Assembly (NCBI GenBank): GCA_001724265.1
Contig: MEDY01000119.1
Location: 1-64,000, forward strand
Direction: 5' to 3'
Length of the DNA: 64,000 bases
Source of the DNA: Rhizaria sp. SCN 62-66
Taxonomy: Eukaryota; Rhizaria, unplaced
The translations under genes and the position numbers were made by a program. The notes under the pieces were generated by a model. It was not told the DNA's origin and ran no database searches. It was given only the letters and a program-made list of their open reading frames with translations. Positions 1 to 10,551 of this stretch are shown one piece after another (position 1 is the stretch's first letter; every line of letters begins with the position of its first letter).

Positions 1-1007
1 GGCCGCGGCGGCGACGTCGGCTGCGCTACCGGCGCCGGAGGCGACCGTGGCCGCCGCCGAGGCCGCCGCCGCGGTGGCCGCCGCTGCCGCGCGCGCCGCG
101 GCGGCCGTGGCGGCCGGTCCCGGGCCCTGCTCCGGCTCAGCGGGCGGATCCGCCGAAAGCAGGTGCGCCAAGAGTGCGCTGCGCTCGCCGCGGCCGGAGC
201 GGTCCCACAGCGGCACCAGCGCCGCGGGGCCCGCGCGCGCCAGCAGCGACGCGAATGACCGACCCTGCGCGGCGCCACCGCCGTTGCCGCTGCTGTTGCC
301 GGTGTTGCTGTTGTTGTTATTGTTATTCGCAGCTGCGCTTGCAGCGGCGGCGCTCGCGTTGCCTTTTCCGCTGCTCGCAACAGAAGCGTTACTGCTACTG
401 CTGTTCTTGCTACTACTCGCGTTGTTGCTGCTGCCGTTGCTGCCGTTGCGCGCGGCAGAAGCCCCCGCGAGCGCGTCGCGGCGCGCACGGCGGGCGCGCT
501 CTTCGCGCGTAAGCAGCAGCGCGGCCGCCAGAGACGACGTCGACGCCGACGGCGCCAGACCGCGCGGCGGCGGCAGCGCGGCGCCCGCACCTGCGATGTT
601 ACCCGCGCTGCTGCTGCTGCTCAGGCCGCCCAATAAGGCCGCCGAAGAGGACGGGGCGAGCGAGGGGTTGGGGCTTGGACTGGGGCCGCGCGCGCCGCCA
701 GCGCTCGCGCTGGCGCCGGCGCCGGCGCCGGCGCCGGCATTGGCGGTGTTGTTGTTGAGGTACGCTGATGAAGCGGAGGGGCGCAGCAGGCGTGCCGACG
801 GAGGAGCCGGCTGCATCTGCGGCTGCAAGTGTAGACTCGCGTGCGGCTGCGACAGGTGGTGCTGCTGCTGCGGCTTGAGACGGGGCGTGCGGGCGGCACT
901 CGCCCCGGCACCAGCGCCAGCGCCAGCGTTGGCGGCAAAGGGCGGGAAAAGCGAGTTGTTGTGTGGCGACGTAAACAGCGACAGCGCTGACGCAGACGGC
1001 GCTACCA

Positions 1008-1078
<71 letters not shown>

Positions 1079-1671
1079 AAGGAGGACGACGACGAGGACA
1101 GTAAAGCTGTCGCCGCCGCTGTAGATGCCGGCAGCAGCGCCATGCCGGAGGGCCCGAACACGGGCTGCGCGAACGACGGCTGTCCGCGGCCGCCATTGTT
1201 ATTGAAACTGCTGCTGTTGGTGTTGCGGGGGTGAAGCGGCGTCGGAGGCTCCGACTCGAGCCCCAGCGCGGCCCCGGCGCCTGGCGGCGCAGGCGGGAAG
1301 TGCATCGCCACCGCGTCGTCGTCCTCGTCACCGCCGCCAACGCCGCCGCCGCCGCCGTAGCTGAGGCCGGCGTCGAAGCCGAAGCTCGAGACGGGGGGGT
1401 TGGAGTCGGCCGCGGGCACCGCTGCGAAGGCCGAGGAAGATATGGACAGGAGCGCGGGCGGGGCGGCGCCAAAGGGCAGTGGCGCGGGGCCGTGCTGCTG
1501 TTGGAGCGGCTGTTGTGGGTGGTGAATCTGTCCGTGGAGCGGCTCGTGGGGGCGCGCGGGCGAGCGGGGCAGCGCCTGGACCGCAGGGTCTAGTCCGTCG
1601 AAGCTGTCGTCCAGCCCGGGCGCCGACAAGGGCGCAAGCGGCTGCAGCGCGGCGACACCAAACGGGTCCAT
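1..1671 (-). CDS. PolyQ/Ala/Ser/Asn-rich protein, 5' part (C-terminus beyond the window)
   Basis: The reading frame opens at ATG 1671-1669 (protein begins MDPFGVAALQPLAPLS) and stays open to base 1, giving 557 codons. The C-terminus is therefore missing. The protein is mostly low complexity: an N-terminal Pro-rich part, a Gly/Asp/Glu stretch, a pure run of 23 Gln (1009-1077), Ala-Gly dipeptide repeats, Ser runs, an Asn run near 300-330 and an Ala-rich end. The most ordered segment is near 150-270 on the complement and includes PLWDRSGRGER and a Leu-rich helix (SALLAHLL). The frame is chosen over the antisense frames because it starts with ATG, gives polyQ rather than polyCys, and matches the composition of neighbouring proteins. 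I recognise no family. It could be a nuclear or regulatory protein, but that is a guess from composition only. Confidence 0.6.
1009..1077 (-). repeat. Uninterrupted (CAG)23 trinucleotide repeat encoding Gln23
   Basis: On the complementary strand this is 23 consecutive CAG codons with no CAA interruption, inside the partial gene at 1-1671. It is the longest pure triplet run in the window and is likely to vary in length between isolates. Confidence 0.95.
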
Positions 1672-2347
1672 CGCGCAGGGTCGGTGGGTGAGGACGGATA
1701 GAGTGGGAAGCGCGCGATGCGGGGCTGGGGAGTGCGAGAAGTGGAAGTTGGAGTTGAAGAGGGTAACTGACGGGGAGAAGATAGAAAAGTTAAGATATCT
1801 CTGTGAGAGTTCCGTTGTTAATAATTCACGCGACGAAAACAAATTTAAATGTATGCCTCTCATCAGCCATTCAAATAACACTTCAGTTCACTGACATTAT
1901 CTTGTCTGGGATCTCTTTCAAGATAATCCCTCTGTCCTGGCAGGACTGCCAGTCCCCCCTCTGCCGCCACCAGCGATGCACCACACCATCGTGACACAGA
2001 TCACTTTCTGGACTGACACAGAACAAAATGAAGGATTTGTACTGTAAACACGTGTTATTGTTATGTATCTAGTTAGAATATATATTATACTTAATAACAT
2101 CTTCGATTGAATAATATAAACCATGTGTATTCGTCATACAAAAGCAGGGACACACGGGCTCGTAATACCATATGGCTCGCCTGTCAAACGTGTCTACGTC
2201 CGCAAATTAACTTAAATAACATCACATTAACAACAACAGCAACCCATCACATCACAGCCCGATATCAGCTCATCGTCCCGGCCCTGTCGATGTATAAACG
2301 ATCGCCTGCCAGGTGGGGGCTTATGAGTACGCTCTCTGTCACAACAC
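1672..2347. other. Intergenic region upstream of the partial polyQ gene and downstream of the Cbp3-like gene
   Basis: This AT-richer region of 676 bp has no convincing ORF. It must carry the promoter of the leftward gene at 1-1671 and the 3' flank of the leftward gene at 2348-4533. The only structure I see is a 16-bp near-palindrome at 1937-1952 (CTGGCAG, GA, CTGCCAG), of unknown role. Confidence 0.6.
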
Positions 2348-4533
2348 TCACTTACTCTCCGCAGCAGCGCTGGGCTTGGCGGGCGCGGACCCGTCGCGGA
2401 GCACGTACGCGGGGCTGCCGTCGGCGGGGATGGCCTGGAGCGCGGGCACGAGCCCGTCCCAGTCCTCGAGCATCTTGCGCCCGAGCCGTACCTGCTCCTG
2501 CACCGCCGCGGGCACCTCGGCCGCCGAGGCCGCCACGGGGCTCTCGCGCGCGCCCGCCGCGAAGACGGCGCCGAAGCCGCGCTGCGCGGGCGTGCGCAGC
2601 GGCTGCAGCACGGCCTGCAGGTAGTGCCAATGCTCGCGGGGCGTCAGGTGCGCGCCCACGTCCTCGCAATACACAGCCCCAGCCTGCTCACTATGGACCC
2701 ACTTGGCCTCCTCGAGCGCCACGCGGCCGGGGCGCACGTAAGGCGTGAAGGACATGGCCGCGAACTGCTCCGGCTGCGAGTACTTGGTCTTGGCGTCGGA
2801 CAGCAACTGCCGCAGGCCGTAGTTCTTCGGGTCCGCCCACACGAGCTGAGGCGAGAAGCGCGCCTGCAAGAGCAAAAAAGCAAAAAGCAAGAGATAGGCA
2901 TTATCGAGTTACACATTGGTGAGCATCCAGATAAAATAATCAAACTAGTTTAAATCATGAATATACATGTTATTTTTCATTCAAATATCACAGTATCGTG
3001 TCATTCAATCATAGCACATTGCTTCACTCTGGACGCGGTACGCACCTGTTCGTTGCGGGTGAGGTCGCCCATTTTCTCGCCCGCGCTCAGCGGCTCAGGC
3101 GTGCCGCCCGCCGTGTAGCTGGCGGGCTCCGCGGCGGCCCGCGCGGCGGCCTCGGCGGCGGCCTTCGGCGTCAGCTTGGCCTTAGCCTTGCCGCTCTTGC
3201 GCTCCTCGGCGGCGCGGGCGGCGCGCGCGGCGGCGGCCAGCACGTCGTCGCTAGGCCCGGCCTGCGCGCCCAGTGCAGAGCCCGCGCGGCGGCCCATGGC
3301 GGGCAGCTCGGTCTGCCCCGTGGTGAAAAGGAAGAACTCAGCGGGCGAGACGTTAGCCAGCGTGTAGAGCGAGTCCATCACGTAGCTCGTCAGCCGGTTC
3401 AGGTACGCGAAGTCGAGCGGCTTCTCGAGGAACACGCGCTCCTTGGCCGCAGGCGCGGCGCGCACCGTCTTGATCCAGGGCTCCGGCGCGCGGTACGAGT
3501 AGCGGTACACGAAGCGGTAGAGTGCGCCGTACAGCAGGTCGTAGTCGCCCGTGAGCGCGGCGTACACGGCCTTGTCCATCGTCATGAAGAAGGTCAGCGC
3601 CATGTTCTGCACCTCGCGCATGTAGGCCTCCAGGTGGCGCTCGCGCTCGATGCCGCCGAGCTCGCGCAGCACCTGTCCCACCTTCCACATCATGTTCTCG
3701 TACAGCGGCTGCGTGAGCGCCTTGCCGTAGGCGAGCGGGCGGAACGTCGTCGCGTGCATCACGAGCCACGTGTGCAGCATCAGGCACGCCAGGTAGCCCT
3801 TGAGGTTGCGCTCCACGGCGAAGACCGAGTAGAAGACCTCGCTCTCACAGCGGTCGTAGATGAGCCCCGAGATGCGGAACGCAGAGAGGTTGTGCGACTG
3901 GCCCTCGCCGTAGTACCGCGCCCACGCGCGCAGCCCCGGCACGCGGTGGCGCATCTCGAAGTAGGCCTTGCCGAGGCGCTCAACGTCGCGGTTGAGCTCC
4001 ATGACGCTCGTCAGCGGCAGCTGGCCGGGCGGCGCGGCGTGGTCCAGAACCTCGCCCATACGCCGCGTCTCGCCGTCGTACAGGATGAACGGCGCGGGAT
4101 GCAGAAAGGGCGTCTCGTAGTCCAGCGGCGTGTGCGGGTTCACGCTGGGGTCCTTGTCGGCGCCCGCGGCCGCGACGGCGTTGCGCGTCTGCAGCGCGCC
4201 CGGCAGCGGGTTGGCCAGGGCCTTGGCGGCGGCCAGCTCGCGCTGCGCCTTGGTCGTCTGCAGCCCCAGCAGCGGGGGCAGCGCCAGCGCGGGCAGCACC
4301 GCCATGTCCACGCACGCAATGTCGTGGTAGTACTGCAGGAACGTGTCGCGCTTTGACTTGCCCGGCAGCTTGAACGGCGCGGAAGATGACGCGGCGGACG
4401 CCGACTCGGACGCACTGGTGGAGAAGAGGCAACGCGCCACCGAGGCGGACAACAGGGAGGACGGCGCGGAGGCGGCGGTGCGCAAAAGGCTGCGCTGGGC
4501 GGCGGCGACGCGGTGTGCGGCGGAGCGGAGCAT
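2348..4533 (-). CDS. Cbp3/UQCC1-like ubiquinol-cytochrome c reductase assembly chaperone, mitochondrial
   Basis: Two exons on the complement: 4533-3046 and 2863-2348, separated by a 182-bp AT-rich intron (donor CAG/GTGCGT, acceptor CTCTTGCAG/GCG, phase 0). The spliced protein is 667 aa and ends with TGA. The first in-frame ATG is 4533. It begins MLRSAAHRVAAAQRSLLR, an Arg/Ala/Ser-rich stretch without acids that looks like a mitochondrial presequence. The middle (about 3500-3900) fits the ubiquinol-cytochrome c chaperone fold: a helical segment with LMLHTWLVM, then a VGQVLRELGG segment, then a helix with FFMTMDKAVYAALTGD. The family (yeast Cbp3, human UQCC1) binds newly made cytochrome b and promotes complex III assembly. 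The protein is about twice the usual length because of an Ala-rich linker and a C-terminal extension, encoded largely by exon 2, that I do not recognise. The family call rests on pattern recognition only. Confidence 0.55.
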
Positions 4534-4941
4534 GCTGGGCGGCAGTGGCGGCGGTGGCGGCAACAACAGAGCTCAACGGCGCAGTGAGGACGGCAGCGGG
4601 TCGACCGGAGGCTTTGGGCGGGGCAAAGCGGGGTCAACGAAGAATAAAAAAAGCAAAACCGAAGAAACTATACTTTGTGTCTCTAGGGAGTACGCAAAAG
4701 TCGTTATCGACGATGTGGTTCAGTCGCTATGACAATTGCCCGATGCTCAACAGGCGCTGCCGGACTTGCGCAGGGGCGAAGTTGCAAGAGAGAGCCCACG
4801 GTCAGTGGCAAACCTGACTAAAAGTCGACTGCCGTGTGCATGATGCTGATCGTCACGAGACGTAGTACACAGAGTTATTGATTTTCCCTTAGCTTATCTT
4901 TTTTTTTCGCAAATCTTTTTCTGCCATGGACGCCGTGTAGC

Positions 4942-5468
4942 ATGAGTGCACCCCGCAGGAACATTCCGCTGGGCATGCTTGCCGCTCAGGCGGGCGTCCA
5001 CACTGCCCCGGGCCCTGCGCCCGCGCGCCCGCGCTCCCTGCCCACGCGCATTGCCTACGGTTGCGTTGGCGCTCTTGTTGTTGTTGCCACTGGCGTCTCG
5101 GTACGTTTCTCTCTTGTTCTCCCGCTCTCAGCTCAACTTGCTTTTCTCTTCCAGGTCGAACTCACCCAACGTCACTGTCTCTCTATTTGCTCATGTGCTT
5201 CCTCGTGCCTCAGATCGCGACGGTGCTGCTGCCCGCGTGGTTTGACCGCGGCACGCTGCCCGCCTCGCGCTTCGCGCTGGAGACGCCGCCCGAGTGCGAG
5301 CAGTGGCGCCGCCGCGTGGCCCAGTACGAGCAGCTGCGCCGCAGCGTCGACCAGCGCGCCGAGGCCTACCTCTGCCTCGCCAAGTGCCGCGCCGGGCTCG
5401 CCGTGCCGGAGACCAAGACGCACTTCGACAACGCCGTTGAGCGCCTCAAGAAGCCCTCGACGCAGTGA
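4942..5468 (+). CDS. Small single-pass membrane protein, unknown function
   Basis: Two exons, 4942-5100 and 5214-5468, flank a 113-bp intron (donor TCG/GTACGT, acceptor GTGCCTCAG/ATC, phase 0). The product is 137 aa and ends with TGA. It has a basic, Pro-rich N-terminus, then a hydrophobic segment of about 25 residues that spans the exon junction (residues 38-61, containing GALVVVATGVS and IATVLLPAWF). The rest is a charged, helical C-terminal domain with CEQWRRRVAQYEQLRR and a short C-x3-C (YLCLAKCRAG). It is divergently transcribed from the Cbp3-like gene, about 410 bp away start to start. Size and topology resemble small mitochondrial or ER membrane subunits, but I recognise no family. Confidence 0.65.
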
Positions 5469-5950
5469 GCGCGCGCAAGTGGGTGGAGTTGCGAGGCCGC
5501 AATTGCTCTCTGAAAATGCTAGATTTGTACTAATTGGGAATATAAGCGCGGCTTTGCGACACACAGGTAGATTGTGGTGTGATACGATGTATTCTTGGGG
5601 GTAAATACCGGGCCAGGTGGATTTGTGCGCAGGCGCCCTCGTTGTGGCCCTGAAGCACCGAAAGAATACACCCCATATTTATGTTGCTCCGTATCTTTTT
5701 GCAAAAGCTATTTTCTGTACTACTGCGCGAAAAAGAAGTGATATCGCCCTGTAATTGAGTTTTAACGCAGGGTCTTAACTTGAAACTACGACAAATGTAT
5801 TTTTTTAGTCACAGAAAACAAGCTATGACAACCAAATCTTCAAGACAAGAAAATAAAAATTAGTAAAATTAAAGGTATTCATAGTATAAAATCTGCCCAA
5901 AAGCCGTAATATTCGACTGCGATGATGCTGACGGGTTTTCTCGGGAAAAA
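5469..5950. other. AT-rich spacer between the small membrane protein gene and tRNA-Leu
   Basis: This holds the 3' flank of the preceding gene. An A-rich stretch with AAAATAAAAA near 5849-5860 could serve polyadenylation or simply reflect base composition. No ORF or structured RNA is supported here. Confidence 0.5.
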
Positions 5951-6031
5951 ATGGTAGTAGCAAAGTGGTTTACTGCGGGTGTCTTAAGAACATCTGTCCA
6001 TGACGTCGTGGGTTCGAACCCCACCTACCAT
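5951..6031 (+). tRNA. tRNA-Leu, anticodon UAA
   Basis: This 81-nt sequence folds as a class II tRNA. It has a 7-bp acceptor stem (ATGGTAG with CTACCAT), a short D arm (GCA...TGC around a GTGG loop), an anticodon stem GGTGT/ACATC with loop CTTAAGA (anticodon TAA), a long 13-nt variable arm with a GTC/GAC stem, and a T arm GTGGG-TTCGAAC-CCCAC. The discriminator base is A (6032), as usual for Leu. There is no intron. A run of eight T follows at 6033-6040, a typical RNA polymerase III terminator. The tRNA would read UUA and perhaps UUG. The start base is A rather than the usual G, but it pairs normally. Confidence 0.88.
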
Positions 6032-6090
6032 ATTTTTTTTCTTTTCGTTGCCCGTCTACCACCGACCATATTTTTTTGTTTTCGTTGCCC
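6027..6090 (+). repeat. Imperfect direct duplication of the tRNA 3' end and terminator
   Basis: The unit at 6027-6053 (ACCATA, T-run, CTTTTCGTTGCCC) recurs at 6065-6090 with one fewer base in the T-run region and C replaced by G. The two copies are offset by 38 bp. This looks like a small local duplication of the tRNA terminator. Confidence 0.75.
6033..6040 (+). terminator. RNA polymerase III T-run terminator of tRNA-Leu
   Basis: Eight consecutive T lie one base after the discriminator position. The flanking block from the tRNA 3' end through this T run is duplicated about 38 bp downstream. Confidence 0.8.
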
Positions 6091-7248
6091 ACGTACAATT
6101 TTATGAATTTTTTTCGCTGTTGTTATATGCCCACGATCAGGCGCCTACCTGTTTGCTCTCACCCACTCCCCCACGCGCTTCCTGCTTGAGTAACGTTCAG
6201 TTTTCAGCGCCTTGCGTGGTGCACCATGTTGTGCGTGCCGATAGACGTCCCATGGGTCGTGGCTGGGCAACAATGTTTGACAATTATTCGCTTACCTTTC
6301 CTCCATGCAGTTTCCGTCTGTCTTCTAGTTTTATTAATACTACTAGTATTAAGCTTACTCGCAACACATCAGACAGCGATCACTTTCGTCACGCCGCCTT
6401 GCGTGTCGTTGCACGCAGCGCTGCAGTGTCGCTGACTATGAGAGACTGCACAACAATGGAGCAAAGGCGGACACGGTGGCGACGAGGCAAAAGTATTACT
6501 ATGAGGACTAAATTCGCTCTGAGAAAGAAGCAAGCACAACGTCCTGCAACGTGAATGTGCACGACCTTAAAAAGAGAAGTTGCAAGTGTCACATTCTGGG
6601 TGATATCAGCTGGAATGTGCTAAAAACGCAGCCTTAAGCTCGGACAAGGCGATGAGAAAGTTTGTCTCTAGACTTAGGAGACTGTCGAAAGCTGCTTGTA
6701 GTCGGCGAGTATTACGATCTAAGAGCTCGGAATCACTCCTTCCGATCTCGAGCTGGAAATATCAACGCGGTGAGCGTCTTAACGTTAGAGAACACGCGCA
6801 CAACGGCGGGGTGCAGGCGCGCGACCGCGTCCCTGACCTAGGGTGACCGTCAAAGATCTGGCAGCGCCGCAATGATGGCGACGTGACGCAGCTGGACCGT
6901 GATAGTGACGCGAATTTTTTGTTAACCAGGAGTACGCGGCATCCGCGAAAGTGATAAAAGTAAAAAATAACATCCGCAAATCAGACGAAATGACGGAATC
7001 TATCGCTGCGCTCAGGTCCCGATTGAGTCTGACGTGACCACTGGTGAGGGATGCGAACTCAGTGATCGAAAAACATATAGAAAAACATACAATGTCCGTT
7101 ACTCCGCGATGATATGTGGATATGTAATTTTCCCAACTTACATCTCATTATTTTTCTTTTTAGCACTCTAGAATCTGTTGTGAAGGGTTGCTTATTTTGA
7201 ATTCCCTCCATAGTCAACCCAACAGCTCTTTCTAACACAGCAGCAAGG
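6091..7248. other. Intergenic region between tRNA-Leu and the WRAP73 gene
   Basis: No ORF here has the GC-rich codon use of the neighbouring genes. The part at about 6600-6930 is less AT-rich than its surroundings and could hold a non-coding RNA, but I cannot assign a class. Just upstream of the WRAP73 start is TTTCTAACACAG (7230-7241), which has the look of a branch point plus 3' splice site, so the gene may have a 5'-UTR intron. Confidence 0.45.
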
Positions 7249-8623
7249 ATGGACTTCTCCGACGCACTGCCCGGCTTGAGCCCCACGCTTTCCGGCGACG
7301 GGCTGTCGCTTGCCAGCGTCGAGTTTGGCGACATTTCTGTTCGCTCTGCAGACACACTGGTTCGTTTCCACTTCAATCTCAGCGCGAATTACACTACACA
7401 ACGCATCGTCCTCTTTGATCCTGCTCTGCTCCTCCGCTCGCTCGCCCCAACTTTGCTCATCTGCCCTCTATCCCTTATTCATCTTCCAAACACTCCATAT
7501 TGTTGCTCCTTGTTGCCTTTATACGCTCGCAGGAGGTGACGCACGTGTTCCCCGCGCTGGACCGTGTCTCGGCCCTGCTGTGGTCGCCCGACTCGACGCT
7601 GCTGCTCGCCGTCTACGCCGCGCGCGGCGCGCTCGTCGCGCACTCGCTTGCCGACCCCGACTGGACCGCTAAGATTGCCTTTGCGCCCCCGCAGTCCCCG
7701 GCGCCCACGCAGCCGCCGGCGTCGCCGTCGCTCTCGGCGCCCGCCGCGCTGTCCCCCGGCGGCGTCCTGGCCGCCTGGGCGCCCGACTCGCGCCACGTGC
7801 TGCTGCTCGCGGCGGAGGACGCGCCCGCGCCTGGCGCCGCGGGCGCGCGCCTTGGCGGCCAGCTCTCCGTTTTCTCGCTTGTGCGCGGCACCGCAGGCCG
7901 TGTCGGTGGCGCGCGCTTTGCAGACGCGCGCGCGCTCGCCTGGAGCCCCTGCGGACAGGTACGGCCCAGAAAAACAACTGTGTTGAGCACAAATTATTTT
8001 AATTTTGCGCAAATTCCCTGCATCACAAGTACATTATTAATATTGTTTTACTTTCACTGATTGTAGTTTTACCTCTATTTGTATATGCGTTATATCCCCT
8101 CGCCTTCAGTTCCTGGCGCTGCTGTGCCACAACCCGGCCCCGGCGGCCACGGCCACCGTCTCGGGCGCGCCCGCGCTCTTCACGGCCGCGGTCCTTGCCA
8201 CCGCGACCTGGGACATGGTTGCCGAGCTGCCCCTTGCCCTCCCCAGCCCCAGCGCAGCCACCGCGACTACGACGGCTGCAGCTGTGGCGGCTGAGTGCAG
8301 CCCGGACCCCGTGCAGCTGGCGTGGCTGCCGCCCGCGGCGCCCGCGCCCGCCGTGGCCGCCGCTGTGGCCGCCGCCGCGGGCACCACCGCTGCTGCGCCC
8401 GCGGGCGGACTGCTGGCTGCGCTCTTTGCGGCGCCCGCGGCGCCCGCGCGCTCGCCCGCGTCGCCCGCCGCCGCCGCTGCCGCCGCCGCTGCCGCCGCGG
8501 GCGCCGCGCCGCCGCTGTTGTTGTGCCTCTTCGGCGGCGCCGGGCCCGCCGCGCTGGCGTGCTTTGATCCCTGGGCGCGCCGCCTGCAGGGCCTCTGCCG
8601 CCTCCCCGTACTCTACAGCAGCC

Positions 8624-8669
<46 letters not shown>

Positions 8670-10180
8670 CACTGGCGGTGGCGGTGGCAGTGGCAGCGCG
8701 AACGCGACGATTGTCAGCGTGACGACTGCGGCGGTGGTGCCGGCGCCCGTGGCGATGCTGCCCGCGCCGGGCGGCGCATTTGTCGCCGTGCTGGCCGCCG
8801 CGGCGCCCGCGGGCGCGCCCCGCACCGTTGTCGTGCAGACGCTGACTTGGGAGGTACGTAATTGAATCAACATAAGACAAATCATCCGTCATTTCTTTTT
8901 TTCATGAAACAATAGCTCAATAGCTCAATGTTTTATAAAATCGATAACTTACTTATATTCACCTTAACTTTGACTAATCACTTCTTTTTTGCGTCTATCC
9001 TTACCTTTATCTCTCTCTACGCACACGCACGCGTGCATGCATGCACAGCCCATCATGACACTGCCCACCGTGCCCCCGCCCGGCTCCGACGCCGACGCCG
9101 ACGCGCACACCGCCATTACCGACGCCACTGGTGCAAGCGGCAATGCGGACGCGTCTTGGGTGACCGCGCGCGCGCTCTCGTACCAGCTCACCGCGACACA
9201 CGGCAGTGGCGCGGGCGCCGCCGCGGCCCCCAGCGCGTTCAGCGTCGCGCTGTGGGCCGACGCGCCGCCGCCGCTGCTGCCGCCCGCCGCCGCGGCCGCC
9301 GCGCGCACGCTCGCGCTCTACGGCGGCGGCGCTGGCGAGGGCCTCGGGGACGAGGACGACGACGACTGGGAGGGCACACAGGTACGGCGATAGAGATTGC
9401 GTGATTACGACCGACGATGAGAGTGAATTACTTAACCGGATTGAAACTATGACTCCTTGATTTTGTCTAAGATCCTTAAATTTAGTGTTCGCTCACAACT
9501 TCACCTTTCTCTTCCACTATCCGCCATTCGACGACACTGTATTGCACTGCACCGCGTCGCACCACTACGTGCCCGCCGCAGTTCCCCGCGCTGCCCCCGG
9601 CCTGGTCCCCGTGCGGCCGCTTCCTCGCCGTGCCGTCCCCCCGCCCCCGCTCGCAGTCGTCCCCGACAGCGCCGTTCGTGGACCTGTGGGACCTGCACCG
9701 CGCCGCCCTCGCCGCGCGACTGCACCTGCGCGCGCCCGCAACCGCGCTCGCCTGGCACCCGCCCGCCGCCGCCGCTGCCGCCGCGGGACAGCAGCAGCAG
9801 CAAGGGGCGAGGCTGGCGCTCGCGGCGGGCGAGGCCGAGATCTACTTCTGGTGCGTCGCCTTGCTGCATTGAATGACAATTGCGATAATTTCAATAGTTA
9901 ATCCAACAATAAGATGAGTCACACTCGATTGTGTTTATTTTTTAAATATCTCACAAGTTAAACTTTATTTGTTTGTATCTTCTCTTGCATATCTTCGCGC
10001 AGGTCTCCCGAGGCCGCCTCCGTCGTCGCGCTACCCCCCTCTGCCAGTCACGGCCACGGCCCCGGCGACGGCAGCGGGGGCGCGGTGTGTGCGCGCGCGC
10101 TGGCGTGGGGCCGTGCGGGCGCGCGGCTGCTCGTCGCGGACCCCGAGAGCCGGGCCTGTCTTCTGGGCTTCCTCGACTGA
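7249..10180 (+). CDS. WRAP73: WRAP73 (WDR8) homologue, WD-repeat centrosomal/spindle pole protein
   Basis: Six exons: 7249-7359, 7533-7958, 8110-8853, 9049-9381, 9582-9850 and 10003-10180. All introns are 151-200 bp with donors GTTCGT, GTACGG, GTACGT, GTACGG and GTGCGT. The last junction splits a Trp codon. The product is 686 aa and ends with TGA. Family hallmarks appear in order: the first blade (LLWSPDSTLLLAV, then ADPDWTAKI, matching the family's EW-x-CKI motif), WAPDSRHVLLL, LAWSPCGQFLALL, then the late blades (AWSPCGRFLAV, VDLWDLHRAAL, LALAAGEAEIYFWSP). Homologues anchor microtubule nucleation at centrosomes and spindle pole bodies with SSX2IP/Msd1. The protein is longer than the usual ~460 aa because Ala, Ser and Pro runs are inserted between blades, including a 15-Ser run. 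Confidence 0.8.
8626..8670 (+). repeat. AGC trinucleotide run encoding Ser15
   Basis: Thirteen AGC codons followed by AGT and AGC, in exon 3 of the WRAP73 gene. It lies in an inter-blade loop and should be tolerated structurally. Confidence 0.9.
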
Positions 10181-10551
10181 GCGAGTAGTGACGGTGGCGA
10201 TGCTGCGAGCATGTGAGCTGTGACGAATTGAAACATATAAGTTACTGTAAGAGTGTAGAGTCGTGAATAACTAAGTATCATGTGTATTGCTTCTAAATAC
10301 TGTATGCACTTGCAGGTACACTTGCGCACTGTACACATCTCACTCAAAGCCAAATTGTGGCCGTAGAACGCCATGTTTGTGAGTCTCCCTGATTAAGTCA
10401 TCACACTGACTGCATTGGCACAACGATATATTAGCAACACCAAAAGTGACATTGATATTGTCATCAATAATCAGTACAAAATACAATTTTGAATCTTAGC
10501 ACTATAAATAACAATTGAATCGAAACATACTGTCACCAAGACATAGGGCTT
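10181..10551. other. Convergent 3' intergenic region
   Basis: This is the 371-bp AT-rich gap between the 3' ends of the WRAP73 gene and the leftward methyltransferase gene. It must contain both polyadenylation regions. I see no ORF or structured element. Confidence 0.6.

Noticed and set aside
47-1234. Rightward ORF with a long poly-Cys run
   Set aside because: It is the antisense reading of the CTG/CAG repeat and of the leftward polyQ gene; a run of 23 Cys is implausible.
2998-4356. 452-codon rightward ORF opposite the Cbp3-like gene
   Set aside because: It is a GC-rich shadow frame, contains no recognisable motif, and crosses the intron boundary of the supported gene.
6000-6554. 184-codon ORF starting inside tRNA-Leu
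   Set aside because: It begins within the tRNA and runs through AT-rich DNA with no coding features.
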